DNA of 11,965 nucleotides, taken from assembly GCA_910577665.1 (NCBI GenBank), contig CAJTOJ010000057.1, positions 1 through 11,965 on the forward strand. The letters are read 5' to 3'. Shown one piece after another: positions 1-7,145 of the stretch (positions within the stretch are counted from its first letter, which is position 1; each line of letters starts with the position of its first letter). Source of the stretch: an uncultured Acetatifactor sp. Its GTDB lineage: Bacteria > Bacillota > Clostridia > Lachnospirales > Lachnospiraceae. The position numbers and the translations under genes were made by a program. The notes under the pieces were generated by a model that made no database searches, had not been told where the DNA came from, and worked only from the letters and a program-made list of their open reading frames with translations.

Positions 1-597
1 CTCTGTCGCCAATGTAGACATTCTTCCTGCCGGGGAGAGTCCCGTGCCGGTCCACGATGTCGCAGAATGCGCCAAATTCGTTTTTTTCATGCACGGGCTG
101 GAGGATGGCGTCCGTATAGATGTGTGCATCCAGGTCAAAAAAGGCATTTATATGTATGCAGTAGACACCGCTGGCGGAATGGCCGGGAGAGCAGGAATAC
201 TCCGTGGGAGCGAGTTTGGGGCTGCTGAAAAAAGTGGTGGCGGAGCCGTCGGCGGCCAGGTAGCGGTATCCGTCGTCTGTGGAGGGGAAGCCCGCCTGCC
301 TGGTGACGGAATGGTTGAAGCCGGCAAGGACGGCTTCCAGGGCATCGGGCCTTAGTTTCGCACGCTGCTGGTTCAGGGCGGGAAGGGATGGCATTTCCTG
401 GTCCAGCGCCCAGAAGTCCAGCATCTCCACCCTGGCAGAAGAAGAGCCTTTAGAGACAAGAAACGAAATAAGGGTGTCCGGTGTGATTTTCCGCTGTCTG
501 GTGAAATCCTTTTCCGAATTGACAGCAAACTGCCCCGGATCTGCGATAACGCAATTCACGGCAGAAAAAAGGCATCTTTGATTTTGTTGTGCGGCAT
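1..597 (-). pseudogene. IS4-family transposase, frameshifted and cut by the window edge
   Basis: Read leftward from an ATG at 595-597 with a GGAGG ribosome site at 608-614. The first 11 codons give MPHNKIKDAFF and then reach a TGA. In the -1 frame the reading is open from about 565 to base 1 and continues naturally: VNCVIADPGQFAVNSEKDF, then a stretch including FLVSKGSSSARVEMLDF and ALNQQRAKL. This is the conserved N-terminal part of a DDE IS4 transposase as I recall the Lachnospiraceae group. Two catalytic-type aspartates are visible, one in AADGS (about 259-273) and one in YIGDR at the window edge (1-15). The shift falls at a run of six T on the coding strand (565-570), where seven would restore the frame. 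The copy is therefore probably inactive, unless this is a sequencing error or ribosomal slippage. The DDE glutamate region lies outside the window. Confidence 0.85.
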
Positions 598-646
598 ATG
601 GTATGTACCTCCTTGGATAAAGAATATTGATATGTCCTAATCCAAG

Positions 647-692
647 GGCCGCTCTCGCTACCTCTTAAATTCAATCAGCTGCGAGAGCGGCC
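647..692. repeat. 12-bp perfect palindrome in the IS left end
   Basis: GGCCGCTCTCGC at 647-658 is exactly complementary to GCGAGAGCGGCC at 681-692, with a 22-base loop. It lies between the IS end and the transposase start. Such subterminal structures are common in IS elements and can block read-through from flanking genes or hide the transposase ribosome site. Which role applies here is inference. A second, weaker hairpin (GGGG 703-706, CCCC 716-719, then six T at 721-726) follows. Confidence 0.75.
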
Positions 693-734
693 GCACATTC
701 CAGGGGATTTGTCAACCCCCTTTTTTAAAAGACA

Positions 735-775
735 CAAAAAAATGGTTAGACCTCATAATAAGAATCTAACCATTT
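735..775 (-). terminator. Possible rho-independent terminator, leftward
   Basis: An 11-bp inverted repeat pairs AAATGGTTAGA at 740-750 with TCTAACCATTT at 765-775 around a 14-base loop. Read leftward, the stem runs into a T tract (complement of the A run 735-741), which is the layout of an intrinsic terminator. The stem is AT-rich and therefore weak. No leftward gene lies just upstream to need it, so it may be a relic of whatever preceded the IS, or a structure without termination function. Confidence 0.4.
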
Positions 776-833
776 CAGACAGTTCGCTATTAACTTAATG
801 ACATTGGTTCAGCCCTCTCTTCATAAAAGCCTC

Positions 834-862
834 TTCCTTTCCTTCTCCCGCTGTGATAAAAT
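834..862 (+). promoter_or_regulatory. Candidate extended -10 promoter for the ABC exporter operon
   Basis: TGATAAAAT at 854-862 fits an extended -10 (TG-N-TAAAAT). The -35 position, 17 bases upstream (TTCCTT, 834-839), is poor, as expected when the TG extension is used. Transcription would begin near 869, leaving a leader of about 110 bases. It is the best candidate in the spacer but not a strong one. Confidence 0.4.
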
Positions 863-977
863 AGAGGTGTTCTGCATTTCCAGGTAATAATATAAAAGCA
901 ATCCAAGAATACGGGCTTCCCTGCAGATCTGTGCCAAACCATATCCGCATGTCTGAAGGCCCGCACGGGGGTATCCT

Positions 978-2774
978 ATGAAGCAGACGAAATTTTCCCT
1001 GGTTCCTTATCTTCTACATTATAAATGGCATTACCTGCTTGGTATCATTGTCCTGCTGCTGGTGGATCTGGCCAATCTCTACATCCCACAGTACACAGGG
1101 GAAGTCATAGACGGGTTATCTGCCAGACTGCTGGATGCTTCCGGGGTGATGGCTATCCTGTTAAAACTTCTGGCTGCAGGCCTGGTGATGACCTTAGGGC
1201 GCTTCGGCTGGCGCTATTTCATCATCGGTGCCTCCCGGGGCATTGAATACAATATGCGAAACGACATGTTCCGGCACCTGGAGACCCTGTCTGCCCGGTA
1301 CTTCAACAGCCACAAGACGGGAGATCTGATGGCCCATTTTACCAATGACCTCCAGGCTGTCCGCATGGCTGTGGGCATGGCTGTGATCACCACCTTCGAT
1401 GCGGTGGTCATGACCGTGATGGTGCTGGTAAAGATGGTATTCTATGTGGATTTCAAACTGACCCTGCTGGCGTTCATCCCCTTGACCTTAGTGGCAGTGG
1501 GATGCTATTTCTATGGCATTGAGTCCAAAAAGCGCCAGACCAGGAGACAGGCCGCCTTCTCCGGGCTGTCGGACAAGGTCCAGGAAAGCCTGGCCGGTAT
1601 CCGGGTACTGAAGGCTTTCGTCCAGGAAGACGCGGACTTCAAGGCCTTTGAGACCGCCAGTGAAAACAGCATGGAGAAGAACCTGGCCGTAGTGAAGCTG
1701 CGGGCCGTCTTCGGTCCTGCCCTGGATGCAGTCACCGGCATCAGTCTCCTGCTGACCTTGTTGTTCGGCGGGCGGATGGTACTGGAAGGACAGATCTCCA
1801 TCGGCCAGTTCGTTGCCTTCAACTCTTACATCGGTATGCTGGTGTGGCCCATGATCGCCTGTGGAGACTGTATCAACACCTTCAGCCAGGCTTCCGCTGC
1901 TTTCCAGAGGATCTCCTGTATCTTCCGGGAGGAAGCCGACATTGTGGACCGTTATCCCGGACTGTCTGCAGACCTTTCTGCCTGCAACGGCCATATCCGG
2001 GGTGACATCTCCATCCGGGATCTGACCTTCACCTATCCGGACGGGGAACTGCCTGTGCTCTCCCATGTAAATCTCCAGGTAAAGCAGGGCGAGATCCTGG
2101 GCATCCTGGCCCGGACAGGCAGTGGGAAGTCCACTCTGGCGGATCTTCTCCTCAGGGTCTATGACTGTGAGGAGGGGATGCTGCTCCTGGACGGAAAGCC
2201 TATCACCGAATATCCCCTGGCCCTGCTTCACAGGGATGTGGCCTATGTGCCCCAGGAGAATTTCCTGTTCTCCGACACCCTGGAGGAAAATATCGCCTTC
2301 GGCCTGGAGGAACGCATCAGCGATCATCCGGAATTGCATGGGAGAATTGAACAGGCCTGCAAGGATGCCTGTATCCACGACAATATCATGGATTTTCCGG
2401 ACCAGTACCAGACCCTGGTGGGAGAGAGGGGGGTGACCCTCTCCGGTGGCCAGAAGCAACGCAGTTCCATAGCCAGGGCCTTGCTGATGGACTCCCCCAT
2501 TCTCATCCTGGATGACTCCCTCTCCGCAGTGGACACAGATACAGAGGAACAGATCCTGGCAAATCTGATGCGCCTGCGCAAGGGTAAGACCACCATCCTC
2601 ATCGCACACCGCATTTCCACCCTGCAGCAGGCTGACCACGTGGCAGTGCTATCCGAAGGCATACTCACGGAGTATGGTACCCATGAGGAATTGGTGGACA
2701 GGAAGGGCTTTTATGCCCACATATATGAGAAGCAGCAGCTGGAGCAGGAACTGGCAAATATCCAGGAAGTATAG
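978..2774 (+). CDS. ABC exporter half-transporter with degenerate ATP site (BmrC/YheI-like)
   Basis: A 598-residue protein with the usual exporter order: six membrane segments (roughly residues 17-300), then a nucleotide-binding domain. Walker A is ARTGSGKST at 378-386 (Ala at the first position, still within the P-loop consensus). The Q-loop is Q426, the signature is LSGGQ at 488-492, Walker B is LILDDSLSAVD and the H-loop is H544. After Walker B the residue is Asp513, where active ATPases have Glu. This substitution is known for the degenerate subunit of heterodimeric exporters such as BmrC and TM287. The ATG is preceded by GGGGG with six bases of spacing. The partner gene follows after 54 bp. 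Likely role: the degenerate-site half of a membrane exporter for drugs, lipids or peptides, with substrate unknown. No regulator gene is present in the window. Confidence 0.92.
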   Translation: MKQTKFSLVPYLLHYKWHYLLGIIVLLLVDLANLYIPQYTGEVIDGLSARLLDASGVMAILLKLLAAGLVMTLGRFGWRYFIIGASRGIEYNMRNDMFRHLETLSARYFNSHKTGDLMAHFTNDLQAVRMAVGMAVITTFDAVVMTVMVLVKMVFYVDFKLTLLAFIPLTLVAVGCYFYGIESKKRQTRRQAAFSGLSDKVQESLAGIRVLKAFVQEDADFKAFETASENSMEKNLAVVKLRAVFGPALDAVTGISLLLTLLFGGRMVLEGQISIGQFVAFNSYIGMLVWPMIACGDCINTFSQASAAFQRISCIFREEADIVDRYPGLSADLSACNGHIRGDISIRDLTFTYPDGELPVLSHVNLQVKQGEILGILARTGSGKSTLADLLLRVYDCEEGMLLLDGKPITEYPLALLHRDVAYVPQENFLFSDTLEENIAFGLEERISDHPELHGRIEQACKDACIHDNIMDFPDQYQTLVGERGVTLSGGQKQRSSIARALLMDSPILILDDSLSAVDTDTEEQILANLMRLRKGKTTILIAHRISTLQQADHVAVLSEGILTEYGTHEELVDRKGFYAHIYEKQQLEQELANIQEV

Positions 2775-2828
2775 GTTGCTTATTCCTGCACATACATCAC
2801 GCCTGTGACAGGCAGATTGTGAGGCAAT

Positions 2829-4610
2829 ATGAGTGCATTGACTGATGACAAGATCGAATCCAATTATAAAGGAAGTGCCCTGCTGCATCTCCTTTCTTAT
2901 ATGAAACCCTACTGGCCCCAGATGGCCCTGTGCCTGTTCCTGGTGCTGGCCCTGACCGGCTTTGACTTATACCGGCCCATCTTGATCGGAGATGCCATCG
3001 ACCTGTTCAAGGAGAATGGCAATTACAGCGTGATCACGGACACCGCCATCAAATACGCCATTGTCCTGGTGTTCAGCCTGGTGTTCAATGTGTCCCAGAC
3101 CTGGCTGCTGCAGAAGACCGGACAGCGCATCATCCTCACTGTGCGCAAGGAGCTGTACCTCCATGTCCAGAGTCTGAGCAGCCGGTATTTCGACCTAACC
3201 CCTGTGGGAAAGCTTGTGACCCGGATCACCAACGATGTGGAGGCCCTGGACGAGATGTATTCCGGCATCCTGGTGCGTCTCTTTCGCAATATCGTGATGA
3301 TCATTGGTCTGGCAGGGGTGATGCTGATGCTGGACTGGCGGCTGGCCCTAGTCTCCTTCATCCTGCTGCCCCTGGTGGCCGTACTCACTGTGGTCTTCCG
3401 CAAAATAGCCCGGAAGACCTACCGGATCTCCAGGACCAGGCTTACGGATATCAATACTTTCCTGTCGGAGAATATCTCCGGTATGCGCATCATCCAGATC
3501 TTCGGGCGGGAAAAGCGTAAATTCGAGGAATTCAACGACAAGAACCACAAGCTCTACCGGGCCTTGTACCGGGAGATGCTGGTATTTGCCATCTTCCGCC
3601 CCTTGATATTCCTCCTTAGCACCATCTCCCTAATGATCGTGCTTGGTGTGGGCAGCCAGGATGTACTGGGCAATGTGATCTCCATCGGAACCCTTTACAT
3701 CTTCTCCCAGTACATCAAATCCTTCTTCGAACCCATCCAGGAGCTGGCGGAACAGTTCTCCACTCTTCAGTCCTCCCTGGCCTCGGCAGAGAAGATCTTC
3801 ACCATCATGGACGAGGAGCCGCTGGTGAAGGAGGCCGCAGAGCCGGTAGTGTTGCCCCGGATCCTGGGACGGATTGAATTCTCCCATGTGTGGTTTGCTT
3901 ATGATGAGGAAAACTATGTGCTCCGGGATGTATCTTTTGTGATCGAGCCAGGGCAGAAAGTGGCTTTCGTAGGTGCCACCGGTGCAGGGAAATCTTCCAT
4001 ATTGAATTTAATTGGACGTTATTACGACATACAGAAGGGAAATATCTATATAGACGGAGTGGATATCCGGCAGATCAGCAAAAGGCAGCTCCGCAGTGCC
4101 ATTGGGCAGATGCAGCAGGATGTGTTTATTTTCGAGGGAACCATAGAGAGCAATATCCGTCTCTACAACGAAGAGATCACCCTGGAAGAGATCCAGGAAG
4201 CCGCCGAGTATGTGAATGCTTCCCATTTCATCGGGAAACTCCCCCACGGCTACCAGGAACCGGTATCTGAGCGCGGATCCACCTTCTCCGCAGGGGAACG
4301 CCAGCTTCTGTCCTTTGCCAGGACCCTGGCCCACAAGCCCAGCATCCTGGTGATGGATGAGGCCACAGCCAATATTGATACGGAGACAGAACTGCTGATC
4401 CAGGAAGCTTTAGAGAAACTGATGAAAGGCCGTACCACCATCATGGTTGCCCATCGTCTCTCCACCATCCAGCATGCAGACTGTATCATGGTCATGCACA
4501 AAGGCAAGATCCGGGAGCAGGGCAACCACCAGGAACTGCTGGCCCAGGATGGTATCTACAAAAAGCTGTATGAATTACAGATCCACCATGATGGGAACCG
4601 CCCTGCTTAA
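2829..4610 (+). CDS. ABC exporter half-transporter, catalytic partner (BmrD/YheH-like)
   Basis: A 593-residue protein with a six-segment membrane domain (about residues 30-300) and a nucleotide-binding domain. Walker A is GATGAGKSS at 382-390, the Q-loop glutamine is near 430, Walker B is SILVMDEATANID with catalytic Glu511, and the H-loop is H542. The signature is FSAGE (486-490), unlike the canonical LSGGQ. In known heterodimeric exporters the weak site combines the Asp-bearing Walker B of one subunit with the variant signature of the other, which is exactly the split seen across these two genes. The gene therefore very probably forms an obligate heterodimer with the upstream product. It starts 54 bp after that gene, with GTGAGG just upstream. 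Its last 36 bp overlap the convergent PHP gene, so no terminator fits between them. Substrate cannot be told from sequence. Confidence 0.92.
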   Translation: MSALTDDKIESNYKGSALLHLLSYMKPYWPQMALCLFLVLALTGFDLYRPILIGDAIDLFKENGNYSVITDTAIKYAIVLVFSLVFNVSQTWLLQKTGQRIILTVRKELYLHVQSLSSRYFDLTPVGKLVTRITNDVEALDEMYSGILVRLFRNIVMIIGLAGVMLMLDWRLALVSFILLPLVAVLTVVFRKIARKTYRISRTRLTDINTFLSENISGMRIIQIFGREKRKFEEFNDKNHKLYRALYREMLVFAIFRPLIFLLSTISLMIVLGVGSQDVLGNVISIGTLYIFSQYIKSFFEPIQELAEQFSTLQSSLASAEKIFTIMDEEPLVKEAAEPVVLPRILGRIEFSHVWFAYDEENYVLRDVSFVIEPGQKVAFVGATGAGKSSILNLIGRYYDIQKGNIYIDGVDIRQISKRQLRSAIGQMQQDVFIFEGTIESNIRLYNEEITLEEIQEAAEYVNASHFIGKLPHGYQEPVSERGSTFSAGERQLLSFARTLAHKPSILVMDEATANIDTETELLIQEALEKLMKGRTTIMVAHRLSTIQHADCIMVMHKGKIREQGNHQELLAQDGIYKKLYELQIHHDGNRPA

Positions 4611-5330
4611 GGCATCCTGCCTGTCATCGCCTCCGTTGAGCAATGCCACTGCTTCCCTGTTTTGCACCGCCTGGATGAAATCATGGATATCTGTCAGTTT
4701 CCGGGAAAATACCATGCCGCCATAGAGCATACAGGTCAGATGCTGGTCGGAACCGGATGTAACAGGAAGGTGATATTCCCTAGCATAGTCCTCTGCCATC
4801 CTGTTATACTCCGGGTGCCCCAGACAGTGGATCTTTATATCGGCGTTGCTTACATTGATAGATTCCACGCCGTCCACATACTCTGGAAACAGACGCACCT
4901 TCTCAATATAACTGGCCTGCCTGTAGGGATGGGCATGTATGACCATCCCGCCATCTGCGCGTACCAGCGCATACTGTTCCGCAATGGACGCATCCCGGAT
5001 CTCCGGATGGGCCAGCAGCCACTCCTTATCCAGGCCATACACCAGGAAATCATTCCCCTGGTAGGTAGATTCCCAGGCGAAAAACACCTGGAGTCCCAGT
5101 TTTTCTCCCTCTGCCCTGGCATGTTCATAGCCCAGGCAGTACTGCTCTACCCAGTCTCTCCAGGGCAGGCTTCTGTCCGCCACTGTATTGCCATAGTAAA
5201 AATGATCCGATACGATAATCCCCGTATAGCCGCCCGCTGCGTAGGCCCTTGCCATCTGAGCGCCTGTGGAATGGGCACAGGCACTGCTTTCGCTGGTATG
5301 TACATGTGTCTCATATAGATATCTGTTCAT
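4575..5330 (-). CDS. PHP-domain metallo-phosphoesterase
   Basis: A 251-residue protein that is essentially a single PHP domain, a TIM-barrel-like trinuclear metal phosphoesterase fold. Metal-ligand motifs are in the expected order: HVHT (H9, H11) with E14, SDH (D42, H43), the E87 of AWEST, IHAHP (H132, H134) and GSDQH (D195, H197). The full ligand set argues for an active enzyme, probably cytoplasmic, since there is no signal peptide. The substrate is unknown; relatives act on histidinol phosphate, nucleotides or sugar phosphates. I chose the ATG at 5330 because the PHP motif begins nine residues later and because it overlaps the upstream esterase stop in ATGA (5327-5330), indicating translational coupling. 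An in-frame ATG further upstream lies within the esterase gene and would add an unrelated 27-residue tail. The 3' end overlaps the convergent exporter gene. Confidence 0.88.
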   Translation of the reverse strand: MNRYLYETHVHTSESSACAHSTGAQMARAYAAGGYTGIIVSDHFYYGNTVADRSLPWRDWVEQYCLGYEHARAEGEKLGLQVFFAWESTYQGNDFLVYGLDKEWLLAHPEIRDASIAEQYALVRADGGMVIHAHPYRQASYIEKVRLFPEYVDGVESINVSNADIKIHCLGHPEYNRMAEDYAREYHLPVTSGSDQHLTCMLYGGMVFSRKLTDIHDFIQAVQNREAVALLNGGDDRQDALSRAVPIMVDL

Positions 5331-7048
5331 ACTCTCAGATCCACCTCCACTACCTTGCTGGCATGGCTCTCCCTGCCATTTCCATACACAGCCGTCACAT
5401 AATACTGCCACAGGTGCCCTGCCTGGGCCGTAAAGGGCAGGGTGGCGAATCTCTCTTTTTCCTCCCTGGTCACTTCCCGCACCAGCTCATAAGTCAGATC
5501 TGTTTCCCTCTTGGCATAGATATGGTAATGATCTGCCCCGGTCACCGGATTCCAGTTCAGCAGAAAGCTGCCCTGGCCATTTTCCACAGAAACCTCCTGG
5601 GCCACAAATCCTGTCACACTGTCTGCCGCCTTCACCCTGGTCCTGCCGCTTTCGTCCAGGAACTTTGCCGGCTTTGGAATCTGCTCCACAGGCCTGGGCG
5701 CCACCAGTTCCTGCAATCCTGCCAGTGCATCATCTACCCTGTACTCTGCAATCAGCTGCGCCACCATGTTGGCATAAACCTTTGCCCCATACTCCTGGAG
5801 ATGGGCCTTGTCCGACACGCCACCGCTGTAAGCCCCCTCCGGGTACTCCCCTTCCTCCAGCCACAGATAGATCCCTTTGCTCTCCTCCAGGCCCACCTCA
5901 TTCAGATAAGCCGTACTTCTGGCTCCCAGATCCAGCAGCGGGATCCCCTGGGTCCTGGCCACCTGGCACATCTGCTCCCTGTAAGGAGCAAAGCTCATGG
6001 GGATCACACCCTTTTCATCCGGCACACGCATGGCCACTGGCGTGACCAGCACACACTGGACCTTCCGGCGGCGGCAGGCATCCAGATACCGCTGTAGGAA
6101 CCAGGGGAATTCCTCCGGGTCAATGTAGCGGTTAGGGCGGATAGCCGTGGCATCATTGTGGGCAAACTGGACAAACATATAATCCCCAGGCCGGATCTGT
6201 TCCAGTACCTGGTCCAGCTTCCCCTCATCATAAAAGGAGCGGGCACTTCTGCCGCCAATGGCCCGGTTTTCGATCACCAGCCCTGGCAGTTCGTAGGTGC
6301 GGGCAATATTGGGGTATGTACACTGCCTGGCAGGATATTCCCGGTATGCCTCCGCCCCCTGGAAGCATTCATACAGTACCTGTCCCCATCCTGTCTGGGG
6401 ATAAAACTGCCGCTCATAGCTCTGTACGGTGGAGTCAGATACCAGGTAAATGGTAGGCTTCTCTCCCTTTTCCTTCTCCGGCAGGAGTGCCAGGGAGACA
6501 TCCCTCACATAGATATTCCCTTCCTTTACCTGGCTGTCCATTTCCTCCATCTTCCCCAGGGAAAATGTCAGGACAAAGAGTCCGTCTGTCATGCAGGCCG
6601 TAAAGCGCTCCTCCCGCTCTTCCCCGGGTGCCACTGTGATGCCATCTTTTTTCACCACCCCATTGACACGGATATGACAGCTGTAGACAGCCTGTGTGGG
6701 ATTGCACAGAACCACCTTTACCTGGTAGTTGCTGCCAGGCAGCGTGGTCACAAACCGGGTGGTCTCTTCATAGTCATAGATGCCGAAGCCGGTCTCCTCG
6801 ATCTCCCGCCAGACCCGGCTGTGGATCCACAGGGGCTTGTCCTGGCTGTCCGGATTGTCCTGGTTCTTCAGACTGACCTGATTCTTCGAACCATCCTGGT
6901 TCTTTGAATCCTTCCAGTCTGCCTCCCCTCCCAAAGCCGGCCTTTCTGCCGGACATATCCGGGCCTGTCTTGGATGGTACACCCCGTCCTGCCAGCCAGA
7001 GGCTGCTTCCCTGTATGTGATCTCTTCATATTGAAAATCCGGATACAT
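5327..7048 (-). CDS. Cytoplasmic SGNH esterase, rhamnogalacturonan-acetylesterase-like, with FN3 tail
   Basis: A 573-residue protein. Residues about 75-190 resemble a beta-sandwich accessory domain. Residues about 198-440 form the SGNH/GDSL hydrolase, with SDST (nucleophile S206), IGGRS (block II Gly near 266), QFAHND (block III N298) and DKAH (D413, H416 of the triad). The FAHND form differs from the FGHND I expect in CE12 enzymes. Residues about 475-573 look like a fibronectin type III domain. Likely chemistry is removal of acetyl esters from pectin-type or other sugars. No signal peptide or lipobox is present, so it probably acts inside the cell on imported oligosaccharides; this is inference. 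A hydrophilic hexapeptide tandem repeat (residues 47-69) sits before the N-terminal domain. The start is supported by AGGAGGA at 7055-7061, six bases away. It lies 97 bp after the ATPase gene and overlaps the PHP gene by four bases. Confidence 0.87.
   Translation of the reverse strand: MYPDFQYEEITYREAASGWQDGVYHPRQARICPAERPALGGEADWKDSKNQDGSKNQVSLKNQDNPDSQDKPLWIHSRVWREIEETGFGIYDYEETTRFVTTLPGSNYQVKVVLCNPTQAVYSCHIRVNGVVKKDGITVAPGEEREERFTACMTDGLFVLTFSLGKMEEMDSQVKEGNIYVRDVSLALLPEKEKGEKPTIYLVSDSTVQSYERQFYPQTGWGQVLYECFQGAEAYREYPARQCTYPNIARTYELPGLVIENRAIGGRSARSFYDEGKLDQVLEQIRPGDYMFVQFAHNDATAIRPNRYIDPEEFPWFLQRYLDACRRRKVQCVLVTPVAMRVPDEKGVIPMSFAPYREQMCQVARTQGIPLLDLGARSTAYLNEVGLEESKGIYLWLEEGEYPEGAYSGGVSDKAHLQEYGAKVYANMVAQLIAEYRVDDALAGLQELVAPRPVEQIPKPAKFLDESGRTRVKAADSVTGFVAQEVSVENGQGSFLLNWNPVTGADHYHIYAKRETDLTYELVREVTREEKERFATLPFTAQAGHLWQYYVTAVYGNGRESHASKVVEVDLRV
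6842..6910 (-). repeat. 18-bp coding tandem repeat in the esterase linker
   Basis: Within the esterase, residues 47-69 read DSKNQ, DGSKNQ, VSLKNQ, DNPDSQ: a hexapeptide period ending in Gln. At DNA level these are diverged 18-base units containing AAGAACCAG or close variants. The tract is polar and probably unstructured, so it behaves as a linker. Similar short-period tracts often change length between strains. Confidence 0.65.
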
Positions 7049-7054
7049 GCCATT

Positions 7055-7061
7055 TCCTCCT
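7055..7061 (-). promoter_or_regulatory. Strong ribosome binding site of the esterase gene
   Basis: AGGAGGA on the coding strand with six bases before the ATG at 7046-7048. It fixes the esterase start and is the strongest such site in the window. The 97-bp spacer 7049-7145 shows no convincing hairpin or promoter, so the gene is probably read from the ATPase promoter. Confidence 0.8.
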
Positions 7062-7145
7062 GCCCAATCCTGTATTCTGATTCCCGTCCTATGGTTTTAT
7101 ACCCCTTTTACATGTCTTTGGCTGCCCTTCCAGTCAGCATCCCAT

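Larger units (their letters stand above)
1..720 (-). mobile_element. Partial IS4-type insertion sequence, 5' end only
   Basis: The element is recognised from its transposase, which is read leftward from 597 and leaves the window at base 1. Its 5' non-coding end lies between 598 and roughly 720. That end contains a good ribosome site, a perfect 12-bp palindrome and a short GGGG/CCCC hairpin followed by six T. The other end is outside the window, so neither the exact terminal inverted repeat nor the target duplication can be read, and the right boundary given here is approximate. The gene starting at 978 lies about 260 bp beyond this boundary, so the element flanks the exporter operon and does not interrupt it. 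Confidence 0.7.
598..977. other. Non-coding spacer between the IS transposase and the ABC operon
   Basis: No supported gene. From left to right it holds the transposase ribosome site, the 12-bp IS palindrome, the GGGG/CCCC hairpin with T run, the AT-rich inverted repeat at 740-775, a candidate extended -10 promoter near 854-862 and the weak GGGGG ribosome site (967-971) of the first exporter gene. An imperfect stem (CGGGC-TTC near 912-920 against GAAGGCCCG near 955-963) could fold just upstream of that ribosome site. Its significance is uncertain. Confidence 0.6.

Noticed and set aside
565..570. Programmed frameshifting in the transposase
   Set aside because: Six T do not make a standard tandem slippery heptamer in this frame, and the tract is short for transcriptional slippage. 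Simple base loss is more likely, though not proven.
1488..2639. 383-codon open frame on the minus strand
   Set aside because: It is antisense to the first exporter gene, has no recognisable domain or ribosome site, and its composition is explained by codon bias of the true gene.
978..2774. Asp513 as a disabling mutation
   Set aside because: The paired signature change in the adjacent subunit shows this is the normal asymmetric design of heterodimeric exporters, not decay.
5249..6097. 282-codon open frame on the plus strand
   Set aside because: Antisense shadow of the PHP and esterase genes, with a His/Pro/Leu-rich composition typical of shadows.
7049..7145. TATAAA on the leftward strand as a separate esterase promoter
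   Set aside because: No acceptable -35 box at 16-18 bases and no TG extension; read-through from the ATPase promoter is simpler.
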